Shown in pieces: positions 37,569 to 46,394 of a stretch of DNA of 64,000 nt. The notes beneath the pieces were generated by a model. The model had not been told where the DNA came from, searched no databases, and worked only from the letters and a program-made list of their open reading frames with translations. Position numbers and translations under genes: made by a program. This stretch comes from Micromonospora echinofusca (lineage in GTDB: Bacteria > Actinomycetota > Actinomycetes > Mycobacteriales > Micromonosporaceae): contig NZ_LT607733.1 in NCBI RefSeq assembly GCF_900091445.1, positions 5,359,001 through 5,423,000 of the forward strand, written 5' to 3'. Numbering within the stretch: the first letter of the stretch is position 1; the number at the start of each line of letters is the position of its first letter.

Positions 37569-37750
37569 ACGTACGCGCGAGCACGGGCTTCCCTGGCGAG
37601 CGCAACCTGGCGCATGCTCCACGCGGCGGGCTGCGACGCGGCGCAGGGCTGGTCTGGGCGGTGAGACCGTTCCGAGCGGACCTCGCCGCCCGGCCGTAGC
37701 CCCGACGTCCCGCGCGGGTCGCGCCCGAGGTCCTGCGGGCCGCCGTCCCC

Positions 37751-38071
37751 CTAGAGAGGGTCGCGGGTCGCCGTCACCTCGGCGGCGGCCCGCGCCAGCA
37801 TCTCGGGCGGCGGCGCGGCGGCGACCAGGTCGGCGGCCACCACCCGGAGCTGGTCGGGCAACGCCAGGTCGTTGTCGAGCCGGGGCACCGCCCGCCGGGG
37901 CCCGCCCTCCGCGTCGGCGGCCAGGTTCGCGATCTCCTGCACCAGCCGGTGCACGAGATCGGCGCGGGACACGTTGCCACCGGCGGCCACCGCCGCCCAG
38001 CGGGGCTGCTGCCAGTGCCCGACCTGACGCACCAACAGCTCCACCGCCCGCTCCAGCTCCCCACCGCCCAC
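37751..38071 (-). CDS. small conserved protein of unknown function
   Basis: 106 aa, mostly helical, with no membrane segment or named domain: LERAVELLVRQVGHWQQPRW, then SRADLVHRLVQEIANLAADA and LRVVAADLVAAA. The GTG start is 6 nt from a TAGACT box, so it is likely leaderless. Acidic tail. No function assigned. Confidence 0.7.
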   Translation of the reverse strand: MGGGELERAVELLVRQVGHWQQPRWAAVAAGGNVSRADLVHRLVQEIANLAADAEGGPRRAVPRLDNDLALPDQLRVVAADLVAAAPPPEMLARAAAEVTATRDPL

Positions 38072-38077
38072 GCCACG

Positions 38078-38083
38078 AGTCTA
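38078..38083 (-). promoter_or_regulatory. -10 box of the 106-aa gene, leaderless
   Basis: TAGACT on the minus strand, 6 nt from the GTG at 38071. Confidence 0.45.
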
Positions 38084-38102
38084 AGGTGGGTGGGTGGGAC
38101 GC

Positions 38103-38142
38103 GACGGCGCCCGCCCTCGCGGGTGCGGGGGCGGGCGCCGTC
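38103..38142 (-). terminator. terminator of the Bax-inhibitor-like gene
   Basis: A perfect 14-bp stem (GACGGCGCCCGCCC and complement) with a 12-nt loop, directly downstream of the stop at 38160. Confidence 0.75.
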
Positions 38143-38159
38143 GGACGGGCGGGCGAGGG

Positions 38160-38975
38160 TCAGTCGTCGCCCTGGAAGTAGCTCAGCAGGCGCAGGATCT
38201 CGATGTAGAGCCAGACCAGGCTGACCAGGATGCCGAAGGCGGCGACCCAGGAGTAGCGCTGGGGCAGCCCCATCCGGACGCCGTCCTCGACCTCCTTGAA
38301 GCTGAGCACGAAGCTCAGCGCGGCGACGACGATGCAGACCAGGCTGAAGCCGATCGCCAGCGGGCTGCCGTCGCGCAGCCCGGTGTTGACGCCGAAGAGC
38401 GCGAACACGAGGTTGATCAGCATGACGGCGAAGAGACCCGCCATCACGGCGATCATGCCCTTGACGAACTTCGGGGTCGCCCGGATGACCTTCGCCTTGT
38501 AGAGGATGGCCATCACGAAGAAGACACCGAACGTGGCGGTCACCGCCTGGACCACGATGCCGTCGTAGAGCGACTCGAAGAACTTGCTGACCATGCCGAC
38601 GAAGACGCCCTCGACGACGGCGTACGCGACGACCAGCGCCGGGTTCGCCATCCGGGAGAACGAGATGACCAGACCCAGGACCAGGCCGACCACCGCCGCG
38701 CCGATCCAGGCCGCGCCGAGCAGGGCGTCCGGCACCAGCACCCACGCGGCCGCGGCGGAGATGCCGAGGATGCCCAGGAGCGTGACGGTCTTGACCACCA
38801 CGTCGTCGATCGACATGGTGTTGACGGTCGGCGGGGCCGCCGGGTAGCCGGCCTCCGTCGGGTACTGCTGTGGATAGCCGGGCTGTCCGTACGGCCCGGT
38901 CGGGGCGTACCCGGCGGAGCGCTCCCGCTCGGCCGCCTGGCCGAGCCGGGCGAGCACCGGGTTCGAAGTCTTCAC
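38160..38975 (-). CDS. Bax inhibitor-1 / YccA family membrane protein
   Basis: 271 aa from the GTG at 38975 with GGGAGG upstream. The first 50 residues are Gly/Pro/Tyr/Gln-rich (GPYGQPGYPQQYPTEAGYP), then about seven transmembrane segments (residues 65-265) with the family-like FFESLYDGIVVQAVTATFGVF and AFGILVSLVWLYIEILRLL. Predicted inner-membrane, possibly calcium-leak-type, but the role in bacteria is unclear. Confidence 0.9.
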   Translation of the reverse strand: MKTSNPVLARLGQAAERERSAGYAPTGPYGQPGYPQQYPTEAGYPAAPPTVNTMSIDDVVVKTVTLLGILGISAAAAWVLVPDALLGAAWIGAAVVGLVLGLVISFSRMANPALVVAYAVVEGVFVGMVSKFFESLYDGIVVQAVTATFGVFFVMAILYKAKVIRATPKFVKGMIAVMAGLFAVMLINLVFALFGVNTGLRDGSPLAIGFSLVCIVVAALSFVLSFKEVEDGVRMGLPQRYSWVAAFGILVSLVWLYIEILRLLSYFQGDD

Positions 38976-39085
38976 TGTCAGGCCTCCCTCAGGGGGTCGT
39001 TGCACGTGAACGTGCACCCACAAGAGTAAACGCCCAGGGCAGTCCCGTGGAGATCGCCAAGCTGAGCGGAAGCTGAGAGTGGGCG

Positions 39086-39166
39086 TGCCCGGGGCGGGGG
39101 TCGAACCCGCACGCCTTGCGGCAGCCGCTTTTAAGGCGGCCGTGTCTGCCGTTCCACCACCCGGGC
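39086..39166 (-). tRNA. bldA: tRNA-Leu (anticodon UAA), bldA-type
   Basis: 81 nt, class II with a long variable arm. Acceptor stem GCCCGGG pairs with CCCGGGC, with discriminator A and no encoded CCA. The D-arm is GTGGAACGGCAGACAC, and the anticodon stem GCCGC/GCGGC holds the loop CTTAAAA, so positions 34-36 read UAA. The T-arm is GCGGGTTCGACCCCCGC. The sequence starts like the Streptomyces bldA tRNA. In GC-rich actinomycetes this tRNA reads the rare UUA codon and can gate development and secondary metabolism. Confidence 0.93.
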
Positions 39167-39255
39167 GGGTGACACCACGCGGGTCGACACGCGTGGTGCA
39201 GTGTCACGTTAGCGGGTCGGCGGCGGCCCGGCGTACCCCGGCGTCCGGGTCGCAC

Positions 39256-39261
39256 TAGGGT
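39256..39261 (+). promoter_or_regulatory. -10 box of the GT-C-like gene, leaderless
   Basis: TAGGGT, 7 nt before the GTG at 39269, with no Shine-Dalgarno. Confidence 0.5.
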
Positions 39262-39268
39262 CGAGACC

Positions 39269-41101
39269 GTGAGCAGCACAGCCCCCACGGCCCCCGACGC
39301 CGTCCCTGACCAGGCTGTCGTCGCCACCGACCGCCCCGCCCGCCGGCTCCGGCCGGCGCGACTGCTGGCCGCCGTCCACCGCCGCCGGACGGACGTCACC
39401 GTCGCACTGACCTTCGTGGCGCTGGCCGGGTGGCTCACCCACGGGCTCTGGCCCGACCCGGCGGCCCGGGTCCTCGCGCTCAACCCGGAGGACCAGGCCC
39501 TCTACGAGTGGTTCCTCGCCGTCGACTCGCGGGCGCTGCTCGGCGACTTCGACCTGCTCACCGGGCGGCTCAACGCGCCCGACGGGGTCAACCTGATGAC
39601 CAACACCACGGTCATCGCGCTCGGCGTGCTCTTCGCCCCGGTGACCCTGCTGCTGGGCGCGCCGGTCAGCTTCGCCCTGCTGGCCCTGGCGAACCTGGCC
39701 GGCACCGCGATCGCCTGGTACCTGCTCTTCACCCGGGTCCTGCGCGCCCGCCGGCTCGCCGCCGCGCTCGGGGCGGCGCTGTGCGGCTTCGGCCCGGGGA
39801 TGGTCTCGCAGACCAACAGCCACCTGCACATGACGGCGCAGTGGCTGGTTCCGGTGATCGTCTGGCTCGTGGTCCGCCTGCTGCGCGCCGCCGACCCGGC
39901 GCGCGGCGACGACGGGCCGGACCGCCGGCGGATGGTCAGCTCGGCCGTCGGCCTGGCTGCGGCGGTCACCGCGCAGGTCTTCGTCGGCGAGGAGGTGCTC
40001 TTCCTCTGCGCGGTCACGCTGCTGGTGATGGCGGTCACCTACACGGTGGCGGACCGGAACCTGGCCCGACGCGCCCTACCCGGCTTCGCCGGCGGGATGG
40101 CGCTCGCCACCGGGCTCGCCCTGCTCGTACTGGCCTGGCCGCTCTGGTTCCAGTTCGCCGGCCCGCAGGGCGTCGCGGACGGCATGTTCAGCCCGCACTA
40201 CTTCTCCGCGGATCTGCGCAGCTGGTGGACGATCTCGCCGCTGTCCGTCGCGGGTGACGACGACGCCGCCCGGCTGACCACGGGGCCGGCCGAGTACAAC
40301 ACGTTCCTCGGGCTGCCCCTGCTGGTGGTCGCCGCCGCCTGCGCGCTCTGGCTGGGCCGTCGCCCCCTGGTCGTCGCGTGCGTGGCCGGCACGCTGGTGA
40401 CGGGGGCGCTGTCGCTCGGCCCCCGGGTGGTCGTCGACAGCGAACGCACCGCCGTGCCGGGCCCGTACGCCCTGCTCTCGGGACTGCCCGTGGTGGACGG
40501 TGCGCTACCGATGCGGTTCGCCCTCGCGGTGCTGCCGCTGGTGGCCACCCTGCTGGTGCTGGCGGTCGACCGGGCGCTGCGCGGCGCCGGCCTGGCCCGC
40601 CGCCTGGTGCCGGTGGCGGTGGGCGTGGCGTTGCTGCCGCTGCTGCCCACCCCGCTGCCCACGGCCGCGCGCCCGCCGCTGCCCGAGTTCGTCACCGGCG
40701 GGCACTGGCGCCAGTGCGTCGAGCCGGGCGGGGTGCTGGTGCCGGTGCCGCTCGCCACGCCCAAGCAGCCGTGGCCGATGCGCTGGGCGACCGCCGCCGA
40801 CGCGGCGTTCGGCATGCCGGAGGGCTTCTTCATCGGCCCGTACGGCCGGGGTGGCACGGCGGCGATGGGCACCTACCCGCGGCCCACCTCGGCGCTGCTG
40901 GCCGAAGTGGGCAGGCGCGGCGGGCAGCCGGTCGTCGACGACGGCCAGCGCCAGCAGGCCGCCGAGGACGCGGACTTCTGGGGCGCCTCCTGCGTGGCCC
41001 TGGCCGTCGACACCCCGCACGCCGACAGCCTCCGCGGCACGCTGGAGCAGCTCTACGGGCCGGCGACCCGGATCGCCGACGCCTGGACCTGGCGCGTCTG
41101 A
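39269..41101 (+). CDS. polytopic membrane protein, GT-C glycosyltransferase-like
   Basis: 610 aa. The cytoplasmic N-terminus is basic; about eleven transmembrane segments follow (residues 50-480), then a soluble C-terminal domain of about 130 residues (residues 470-610) with GHWRQCVEPGG and FFIGPYGRGG. The first periplasmic loop has WFLAVDSRALLGDFDLLTGRLNAP, including Asp residues where GT-C enzymes keep a catalytic acid. Overall layout resembles lipid-linked-sugar glycosyltransferases. Family assignment is by architecture only. Confidence 0.65.
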   Translation: MSSTAPTAPDAVPDQAVVATDRPARRLRPARLLAAVHRRRTDVTVALTFVALAGWLTHGLWPDPAARVLALNPEDQALYEWFLAVDSRALLGDFDLLTGRLNAPDGVNLMTNTTVIALGVLFAPVTLLLGAPVSFALLALANLAGTAIAWYLLFTRVLRARRLAAALGAALCGFGPGMVSQTNSHLHMTAQWLVPVIVWLVVRLLRAADPARGDDGPDRRRMVSSAVGLAAAVTAQVFVGEEVLFLCAVTLLVMAVTYTVADRNLARRALPGFAGGMALATGLALLVLAWPLWFQFAGPQGVADGMFSPHYFSADLRSWWTISPLSVAGDDDAARLTTGPAEYNTFLGLPLLVVAAACALWLGRRPLVVACVAGTLVTGALSLGPRVVVDSERTAVPGPYALLSGLPVVDGALPMRFALAVLPLVATLLVLAVDRALRGAGLARRLVPVAVGVALLPLLPTPLPTAARPPLPEFVTGGHWRQCVEPGGVLVPVPLATPKQPWPMRWATAADAAFGMPEGFFIGPYGRGGTAAMGTYPRPTSALLAEVGRRGGQPVVDDGQRQQAAEDADFWGASCVALAVDTPHADSLRGTLEQLYGPATRIADAWTWRV

Positions 41102-41181
41102 CCTCACGCCGGGCCGCGCGGCCGCCGCGCCCGTCGACCGGCCGCAGATCACGCGAAAGGCCGCCAGGCCGGCCGTACGTG

Positions 41182-41222
41182 CGCGAAAGGCCCCTCCGCC
41201 CGGGGCGGAAGGGCCTTTCGCG
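41182..41222. terminator. bidirectional terminator between convergent genes
   Basis: CGCGAAAGGCCC...GGGCCTTTCGCG with inner CTCCGCC/GGCGGAA forms a stem of about 18 bp closed by a short CGGG loop, with T-runs on both strands (CTTTCGC). Confidence 0.8.
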
Positions 41223-41230
41223 TGACGCGG

Positions 41231-42562
41231 TCAGCGCCGGCCGGCGCCGACCGGCTGGGAGGCCTCGGCGAACTCCTCGCGCGGATCGTGCAGCTGCCCC
41301 AGGGCGACCACCTCCCGCTTGAGGAAGAACGCCAGGGTCCAGTCCACCACGACGCGGACCTTGCGGTTCAACGACGGGATCCGGCTCATGTGGTACGTCC
41401 GGTGCATGAACCACGCCGGCCAGCCGGTCATCTTGATCCCGTACACCTGGGCCACGCCCTTGTGCAGGCCGAGGCTCGCGACGCTGCCGGCGTGCTTGTG
41501 CTTGTACTCCACCGGCTCCCGGCCGCGTACGACGTTGACGATGTTGTCGGCCATCCGGGCGGCCTGACGGACGGCGTGCTGGGCGCTCGGCGAGCAGTAG
41601 TTGCCGGGCTCCTTGGTCAGGTCCGGCACGGCCGCGCAGTCACCGGCGCTCCACGCGCCCTCGACCACCCGGTCGCCGTCGACCACCTGGAGGGTCGGCA
41701 GGCACGTGACCCGACGCCGCTCGTCGCGCGGGAAGTCCGTCGCGTCCAGCATCGGCGACGGCTTCACGCCGGCCGTCCAGACGATGGTGTCGGAGCGGAA
41801 GCTGTCGCCGTCGGAGAGCTTCACGACCCCGTCGAGGCAGGACTCGAGGCGGGTGTCCAGCCTGATGTCCATGTTCCGCTTGAGCAGCTGCTGCACCGTG
41901 TAGGCGCCCATGTCCCGATCCACCTCGGGCAGCACCCGCTGGGTCGCCTCGACCAGCACCCAGCGCATGTCCTCCGGCTTCAGCTCCGGGTAGTACTTCA
42001 GCGCGTCCCGGGCCATGTCCTCCATCTCGGCGAGCGCCTCGATGCCGGCGTACCCGCCGCCGACGAAGGTGAAGGTCAGCGCGGAGCGACGCACGGCCGG
42101 GTCGGGGGTGGCGGCGGCCACGTCGAGCCGGTCCAGCACGTGGTTGCGCAGGTAGATGGCCTCGCCGATGGTCTTGAAGCCGATGCCGTGCTCGTGCAGG
42201 CCGGGGATCGGCAGCGTCCGGGACACCGAGCCGGGGGCGACGACGACGTGGTCGTACGGGATCTCCCGGGTGGGGCCGCTGATGGGCTGCACCACGGCGG
42301 TCTTGCGGTCGTGGTCGATCCGCGTCACCGCGCCCGCCACCACCTTGCACCGGCGCAACTCCCGCCGCAGCGGCACCACGGAGTGCCGGGGCGAGATGTT
42401 GCCGGCCGCCGCCTCGGGCAGGAACGGCTGGTAGGTCATGTGGGGCTGAGGGTCCACCACGACGACCTCAGCCTCACGGGAGCTGAGCTTCTTCGACAGG
42501 CGCAGTGCCGCGTAGAGACCGACGTGCCCGGCACCCACCACAAGGATCCGCTTCGGGTTCAC
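41231..42562 (-). CDS. ndh: type II NADH dehydrogenase (NAD(P)/FAD oxidoreductase)
   Basis: Non-proton-pumping NADH:quinone oxidoreductase. 443 aa from the GTG at 42562 (NPKRILVVGAGHVGLYAAL), with GGGAAAG upstream. FAD Rossmann at residues 8-20, NADH-binding FTFVGGGYAGIEALAEMEDMA near 167-187, then SAGDCAAVPDL and SPSAQHAVRQAARMADNI. The hydrophobic C-terminal end (VDWTLAFFLKREVVALGQL) fits membrane association. Confidence 0.9.
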   Translation of the reverse strand: MNPKRILVVGAGHVGLYAALRLSKKLSSREAEVVVVDPQPHMTYQPFLPEAAAGNISPRHSVVPLRRELRRCKVVAGAVTRIDHDRKTAVVQPISGPTREIPYDHVVVAPGSVSRTLPIPGLHEHGIGFKTIGEAIYLRNHVLDRLDVAAATPDPAVRRSALTFTFVGGGYAGIEALAEMEDMARDALKYYPELKPEDMRWVLVEATQRVLPEVDRDMGAYTVQQLLKRNMDIRLDTRLESCLDGVVKLSDGDSFRSDTIVWTAGVKPSPMLDATDFPRDERRRVTCLPTLQVVDGDRVVEGAWSAGDCAAVPDLTKEPGNYCSPSAQHAVRQAARMADNIVNVVRGREPVEYKHKHAGSVASLGLHKGVAQVYGIKMTGWPAWFMHRTYHMSRIPSLNRKVRVVVDWTLAFFLKREVVALGQLHDPREEFAEASQPVGAGRR

Positions 42563-42666
42563 GTCATCTATCTTTCCCGGCGCGGCGCGGCTAATCCCGC
42601 CCGCGCCCCTTCTCTGTGACGGAGCACAACCCCTGTGACCTGCACGACTTCCCCCGAAAGGGGGCG

Positions 42667-43227
42667 TCACCTGCGGCGCAGCAGCCACCCCAGCAACGCC
42701 GCCACCGCCACCGCCACGAGCAGCCCGACCACCGTCGCCGCCTGGTGTCCGGTATCACCACCCAGCCCGCCGACCTCGACCAACAGCACACCGAGGACGA
42801 AGGTGGCCAGGAGCACCCCGCCGGCCCGGGCCAGCCACCGCACGATCAGGTCGGGATCGACCACCGCGTCGTACGGGAGCACGGCGGCCAGCGCGCAGAG
42901 GGTGTGGGTGAGGTAGAGCACCGCCGCCACGGCGAGCAGCCGCCAGAGGGCGATCGGCCGGCCGTAGCCGTCGGTGGCGACCAGCCAGCCGCCGACCGTG
43001 ACCAGCGCCGCGAAGGTCGGCCAGACCCGGCGCGGCCCGACCGCCGGCAGCACCGCCACCGCCACGAGCGCGAGCAGCGGCTGGCCGAGGAGCACCTCGG
43101 AGGGGTACGCCAGCACGAGGCCGACCAGCACGGTGAGGAAGATGCCGGCGCGCACCAGCAGCGGCGTCAGGCTGATCCGGGCGGCGGCGTACCGCAGCGC
43201 CCGGACCCGTTCGGTGACGGCGTTCAA
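42667..43227 (-). CDS. membrane protein of unknown function, end of the MoxR-DUF58 operon
   Basis: 186 aa with five or six transmembrane segments (residues 22-45, 50-66, 71-87, 93-113, 135-153, 162-182). The short basic C-terminus is WLLRRR. The TTG at 43227 overlaps the stop of the second tandem mini-ORF (TTGA), and AAAGG about 9 nt upstream, inside the repeat, is its only ribosome site. No named family recognised. Confidence 0.65.
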   Translation of the reverse strand: MNAVTERVRALRYAAARISLTPLLVRAGIFLTVLVGLVLAYPSEVLLGQPLLALVAVAVLPAVGPRRVWPTFAALVTVGGWLVATDGYGRPIALWRLLAVAAVLYLTHTLCALAAVLPYDAVVDPDLIVRWLARAGGVLLATFVLGVLLVEVGGLGGDTGHQAATVVGLLVAVAVAALLGWLLRRR

Positions 43228-43286
43228 CTGTGCCGCCTTTCGTTCGCGACCGCGGGACTCCGCTGCGCCGCGTTCCTCGCGCTCAC
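43227..43286 (-). CDS. tandem mini-ORF 2 (20 codons)
   Basis: GTG at 43286 overlaps the stop of mini-ORF 1 (GTGA). It encodes VSARNAAQRSPAVANERR plus HS, and its TGA (43226-43224) overlaps the TTG of the membrane gene. AAAGG in the preceding unit lies 8 nt from its start. Probably a coupling relay rather than a functional peptide; inference. Confidence 0.35.
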
Positions 43287-43348
43287 CGGTGCCGCCTTTC
43301 GTTCGCGACCGCGGGACTCCGCTGCGCCGCGTTCCTCGCGCTCACCGG
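43231..43348. repeat. two perfect tandem copies of a 59-bp unit
   Basis: Units at 43231-43289 and 43290-43348 are identical. On the minus strand each starts CCGGTGAGCGCGAGGAACGC and ends GAACGAAAGGCGGCA. Because 59 is not a multiple of 3, each copy re-creates a GTGA stop/start junction and an AAAGG ribosome site for the next start. Sited between the DUF58 gene and the 186-aa membrane gene. Confidence 0.85.
43286..43345 (-). CDS. tandem mini-ORF 1 (20 codons)
   Basis: GTG at 43345 overlaps the DUF58 stop (GTGA). It encodes VSARNAAQRSPAVANERR plus HR, and its stop (43285-43283) overlaps the GTG of mini-ORF 2. Same unit as mini-ORF 2. Expression is unproven. Confidence 0.35.
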
Positions 43349-44748
43349 CCCACCCTCGGGGCGGTCGCCAGGCGGGCCACGTCCCGCAGCACCTCGTCGA
43401 GGCTGCCCGCGCCGGCCCAACGCACCACGGGCACCCCGTGCTCGCGCAGCTGCCCGATCATCGTGTCCCGGTCCAGCCGCCACAGCCGGTACGCCACCTC
43501 GGCCCAGCCCCGGTCCTTCGGCGGGGCGAGGTCCGCCGGCAGGGTGTCCACCGCGACCACGAACCGCCCGGAGCGCGCCAGCCGGGCCAGCATCTGTGCC
43601 GACCGCTCGTCGAGCAGCGGGGTGAGGACCACCACCAGCGCGTCGGCCGACAGCACCTGCGGGCCGAAGACCTGGTCGTACGGCTCGTGCGGCGAGGACT
43701 CGGCCCGCACCTCCAGCAGCCATTCCAGGACCGTGAGGTACTGCCGGCGACCGGTGGCGGGGCGCAGCCGCCGCGCGGCGGGGCCGTACTCGAGCATCGA
43801 CACCCGGTCGCCGCGGTGCAGGTAGTGCTCGGCGATGGCGGCGGCGGCCCGCACGGTGGTGTCCAGTACGGAGGCGGCACCGGAGACACCGCCGGAGCGG
43901 CCGGCCTCGGCGAGCACGTCGAGCAGCACCACCACCTCGGCGTCGCGGTCGGAGAGGGTGGCCGCCACGTGCAGCTGCCGGGCGCGCAGCGAGACCCGCC
44001 AATCGATCCGGCGCAGCCGGTCCCCGGGGGCGAAGACCCGTACGCCGGCCAGCTCGCCGCCCTCGCCGGGCCGGCGCGAGTGGTGCGCGCCGACCAGGCC
44101 GGCGGCCCGGGGCATCGCCTCGACCGCGTCGAACGGCTCGGTCTTCGGGTAGACCCGCACCCGGGACGGCTCGGTGATCACGGCGCGGGAGACCAGCAGG
44201 CCCTGCGCGACGGCGACCCGGGCACCCGCCGGGCCGACGGGGTGCCGGCCCCAGCGCAGCGCCGTGCCGGTCAGCTCAAGGTCCACGGCCGCGGCGGTCG
44301 GTACGGCGGTCACGAAGGGCCGTTCCGCGACGGACGGGACAGCCGCCGACCGGGCGCCGGACGCCGCGGTGGCCCCGGCGATCGTCGCCCGCTCGACGCG
44401 CAGCCACGGCGAGATCCGGCTGCGCACCACCGCCACGTCGTAGTCGAGCTGGTCGGGGTTGCCGACGGTGACCGTGGCGGTCAGTTCGCCGCCCTCGACC
44501 AGGTGGCCGTCGTCGCCGGAGATCCAGACCTGCGGCAGGGCGGTCGGCCGGCGGCGCAGCGCGTACGCGGTGCCGAGCGCGAACGGGGCGGCCAGCACGA
44601 CCAGGTCGACCCGGCCGAGCAGCACCCCCGCGATCAGCAGGAGCCCGGTGAGCAGGACCGCCCGACCGAGCGCCCCGGTGGGCACCCAGCCGGTCGCGGG
44701 CGGCGGCCCCGACGACTCGACCCGGGGCGGCACGGGGGACGCGACCAT
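43342..44748 (-). CDS. DUF58 domain protein
   Basis: 468 aa. Two transmembrane helices near the N-terminus (about residues 28-62) and a central DUF58 / VWA-like segment containing FAPGDRLRRIDWRVSLRARQLHV (about 235-257), followed by the VLLDVLAEAG acidic MIDAS-like strand. It is a partner of the upstream MoxR AAA ATPase. Together they are thought to act as a chaperone or envelope-maturation pair. ATG overlaps the MoxR stop (ATGA). Confidence 0.9.
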   Translation of the reverse strand: MVASPVPPRVESSGPPPATGWVPTGALGRAVLLTGLLLIAGVLLGRVDLVVLAAPFALGTAYALRRRPTALPQVWISGDDGHLVEGGELTATVTVGNPDQLDYDVAVVRSRISPWLRVERATIAGATAASGARSAAVPSVAERPFVTAVPTAAAVDLELTGTALRWGRHPVGPAGARVAVAQGLLVSRAVITEPSRVRVYPKTEPFDAVEAMPRAAGLVGAHHSRRPGEGGELAGVRVFAPGDRLRRIDWRVSLRARQLHVAATLSDRDAEVVVLLDVLAEAGRSGGVSGAASVLDTTVRAAAAIAEHYLHRGDRVSMLEYGPAARRLRPATGRRQYLTVLEWLLEVRAESSPHEPYDQVFGPQVLSADALVVVLTPLLDERSAQMLARLARSGRFVVAVDTLPADLAPPKDRGWAEVAYRLWRLDRDTMIGQLREHGVPVVRWAGAGSLDEVLRDVARLATAPRVGR

Positions 44749-45752
44749 CAGCGCCCGTGGCCTGCGGCGTAGCTGGGCAGCGCACCGCTGGCGGGCGCCG
44801 GGGTCGCCTCCAGCACCTCACCGACCACGAAGGACGGATCGACGCGGCGCAGCCACATCTCGGGGCGCAGCGTGATCCGATGGGCGAGGGCGGGGGCGGC
44901 GACCTCCTTGACGTCCTCCGGCACCACGTAGTCGCGCCCGGCCATCACGGCCCGTACGCGCGCCAGCAGCAGCAGCGCCAGCGAGCCGCGCGGCGACGCG
45001 CCGACCAGCACCGACGGGTGCTCGCGGGTGGCGGCGGTCAGGGCGACGATGTAGCGGCCGACGGAGTCCTCCACCACCACGTCCTCCAGCGCGGCCTGCA
45101 TGGCGCGCAGGGTCTCCGCGTCGACCACCGGCTTGATCTCGGCCTCCTCGCGGCGGCGGGCCATCCGCCGGCGCAGCACCTCCCACTCCTCGTCGGCCTC
45201 CGGGTAGCCGAAGGAGACCCGGAGCAGGAACCGGTCGAGTTGCGCCTCGGGCAGCGGGTAGGTGCCCTCGTACTCGATGGGGTTGGCGGTGGCCAGCACG
45301 TGGAACGGCTCGTCCAGCTTGTACGTCACGCCCTCCACCGAGACCTGCTTCTCCTGCATCGCCTCCAGCAGGGCCGACTGGGTCTTCGGCGGGGTCCGGT
45401 TGATCTCGTCGGCGAGCAGCAGGTTGGTGAAGACCGGGCCGGCCCGGAACGCGAAGTCGCCGCTGCGCTGGTCGTAGAGGAACGAGCCGGTCACGTCGGC
45501 CGGCAGCAGGTCGGGGGTGAACTGGAGCCGGCGGAAGTCCAGCCCGAGCGCCTGCGCGAAGGACCGCGCGGTCAGCGTCTTGCCGAGGCCCGGCAGGTCC
45601 TCCAGCAGCACGTGCCCGCCGGCCAGGATCCCGGCGAGGACCAGCTCCAGCGCGTCCCGCTTGCCGACCACGACCTGACCGACCGCCTCGAGCACCGACC
45701 GGGCGAGGTGGCCGACCTCGGCGGCGGGCATGCTGCGGTCCACGTCGTTCAT
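44748..45752 (-). CDS. MoxR family AAA+ ATPase
   Basis: 334 aa. Walker A is EDLPGLGKT (residues 51-59), Walker B LLLADEINRTPPKTQSALLEAM, sensor 1 VLATANPIEYEGTYPLPEAQLDRF. Cytoplasmic; predicted to remodel or activate the adjacent DUF58 protein. ATG overlaps the preceding stop (ATGA) and the downstream DUF58 start overlaps its own stop, so the three are tightly coupled. Confidence 0.95.
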   Translation of the reverse strand: MNDVDRSMPAAEVGHLARSVLEAVGQVVVGKRDALELVLAGILAGGHVLLEDLPGLGKTLTARSFAQALGLDFRRLQFTPDLLPADVTGSFLYDQRSGDFAFRAGPVFTNLLLADEINRTPPKTQSALLEAMQEKQVSVEGVTYKLDEPFHVLATANPIEYEGTYPLPEAQLDRFLLRVSFGYPEADEEWEVLRRRMARRREEAEIKPVVDAETLRAMQAALEDVVVEDSVGRYIVALTAATREHPSVLVGASPRGSLALLLLARVRAVMAGRDYVVPEDVKEVAAPALAHRITLRPEMWLRRVDPSFVVGEVLEATPAPASGALPSYAAGHGR

Positions 45753-46330
45753 ATCTTCTCCAGTTCGGCGACGATCGCCGCGAGGTCGCGCGGCGACGGG
45801 GGGCGGCGGGAGGGGGTGCTGAGGAAGGTCCAGACCCGGTCGCCGAGCAGGGCGCGGGCCCGCTCCGGGTCGGATTCGCGGGTCAGGCCGTGGCGCTGGC
45901 GCAGCCGCTCGTCGGCCAGCTCGCCGATCCGCGGCAGGATCCGCTCGGCGAACCGCTCCCGGTCCCTCCCGGCCCAGTCCAGCGGCCGTTCCCAGCCGTT
46001 GATCGCGGCGCGCAGCGCGTCGCGGGCGCCCCAGTTCCAGGTGCCGTCGTCGTCGGTGGTGGCCGGCGCCCGGCCGCCGGAGCGGGGCGGGGGCGCCAGG
46101 GCGGCGACGACCCGGCGCACCAGGAACAGCGCGACCACCCCGGCGACGAGGACCGGCAGCGAGACCCGCAGGCCGACCACGCGCAGGCCGGCGACGAGCA
46201 CGACCACGACGGCCGCCACGCCGGCCACGGTGCGCAGCACCCGACCGACCCGCCCGCCCCGGGACGGCTCGGCGGGTGCCGGTCGTTCCTCCTCGAAGCT
46301 CAGCAGGTCGTCGATGCTGGTGCTGCTCAC
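45749..46330 (-). CDS. membrane protein of unknown function in the MoxR operon
   Basis: 193 aa. A charged N-terminus (DDLLSFEEERPAPAEP) is followed by two transmembrane helices (about residues 32-50 and 55-72), then a helical cytoplasmic region with NGWERPLDWAGRDRERFAERILPRIGELADERLRQR. No named domain recognised. It sits between DUF4129 and MoxR with a 4-bp overlap with MoxR, so it is probably a component of the same complex. Confidence 0.75.
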   Translation of the reverse strand: MSSTSIDDLLSFEEERPAPAEPSRGGRVGRVLRTVAGVAAVVVVLVAGLRVVGLRVSLPVLVAGVVALFLVRRVVAALAPPPRSGGRAPATTDDDGTWNWGARDALRAAINGWERPLDWAGRDRERFAERILPRIGELADERLRQRHGLTRESDPERARALLGDRVWTFLSTPSRRPPSPRDLAAIVAELEKI

Positions 46331-46394
46331 CGCGCCACCTCGCCACGCCGGGCGGGCACCGGCCGCGCCCCGGCCACGCCGGCATCCGTCCCGG

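Noticed and set aside
41102..41230. Apparent CRISPR-like or repetitive array
   Set aside because: It is a single inverted repeat, a terminator, with no periodic repeats.
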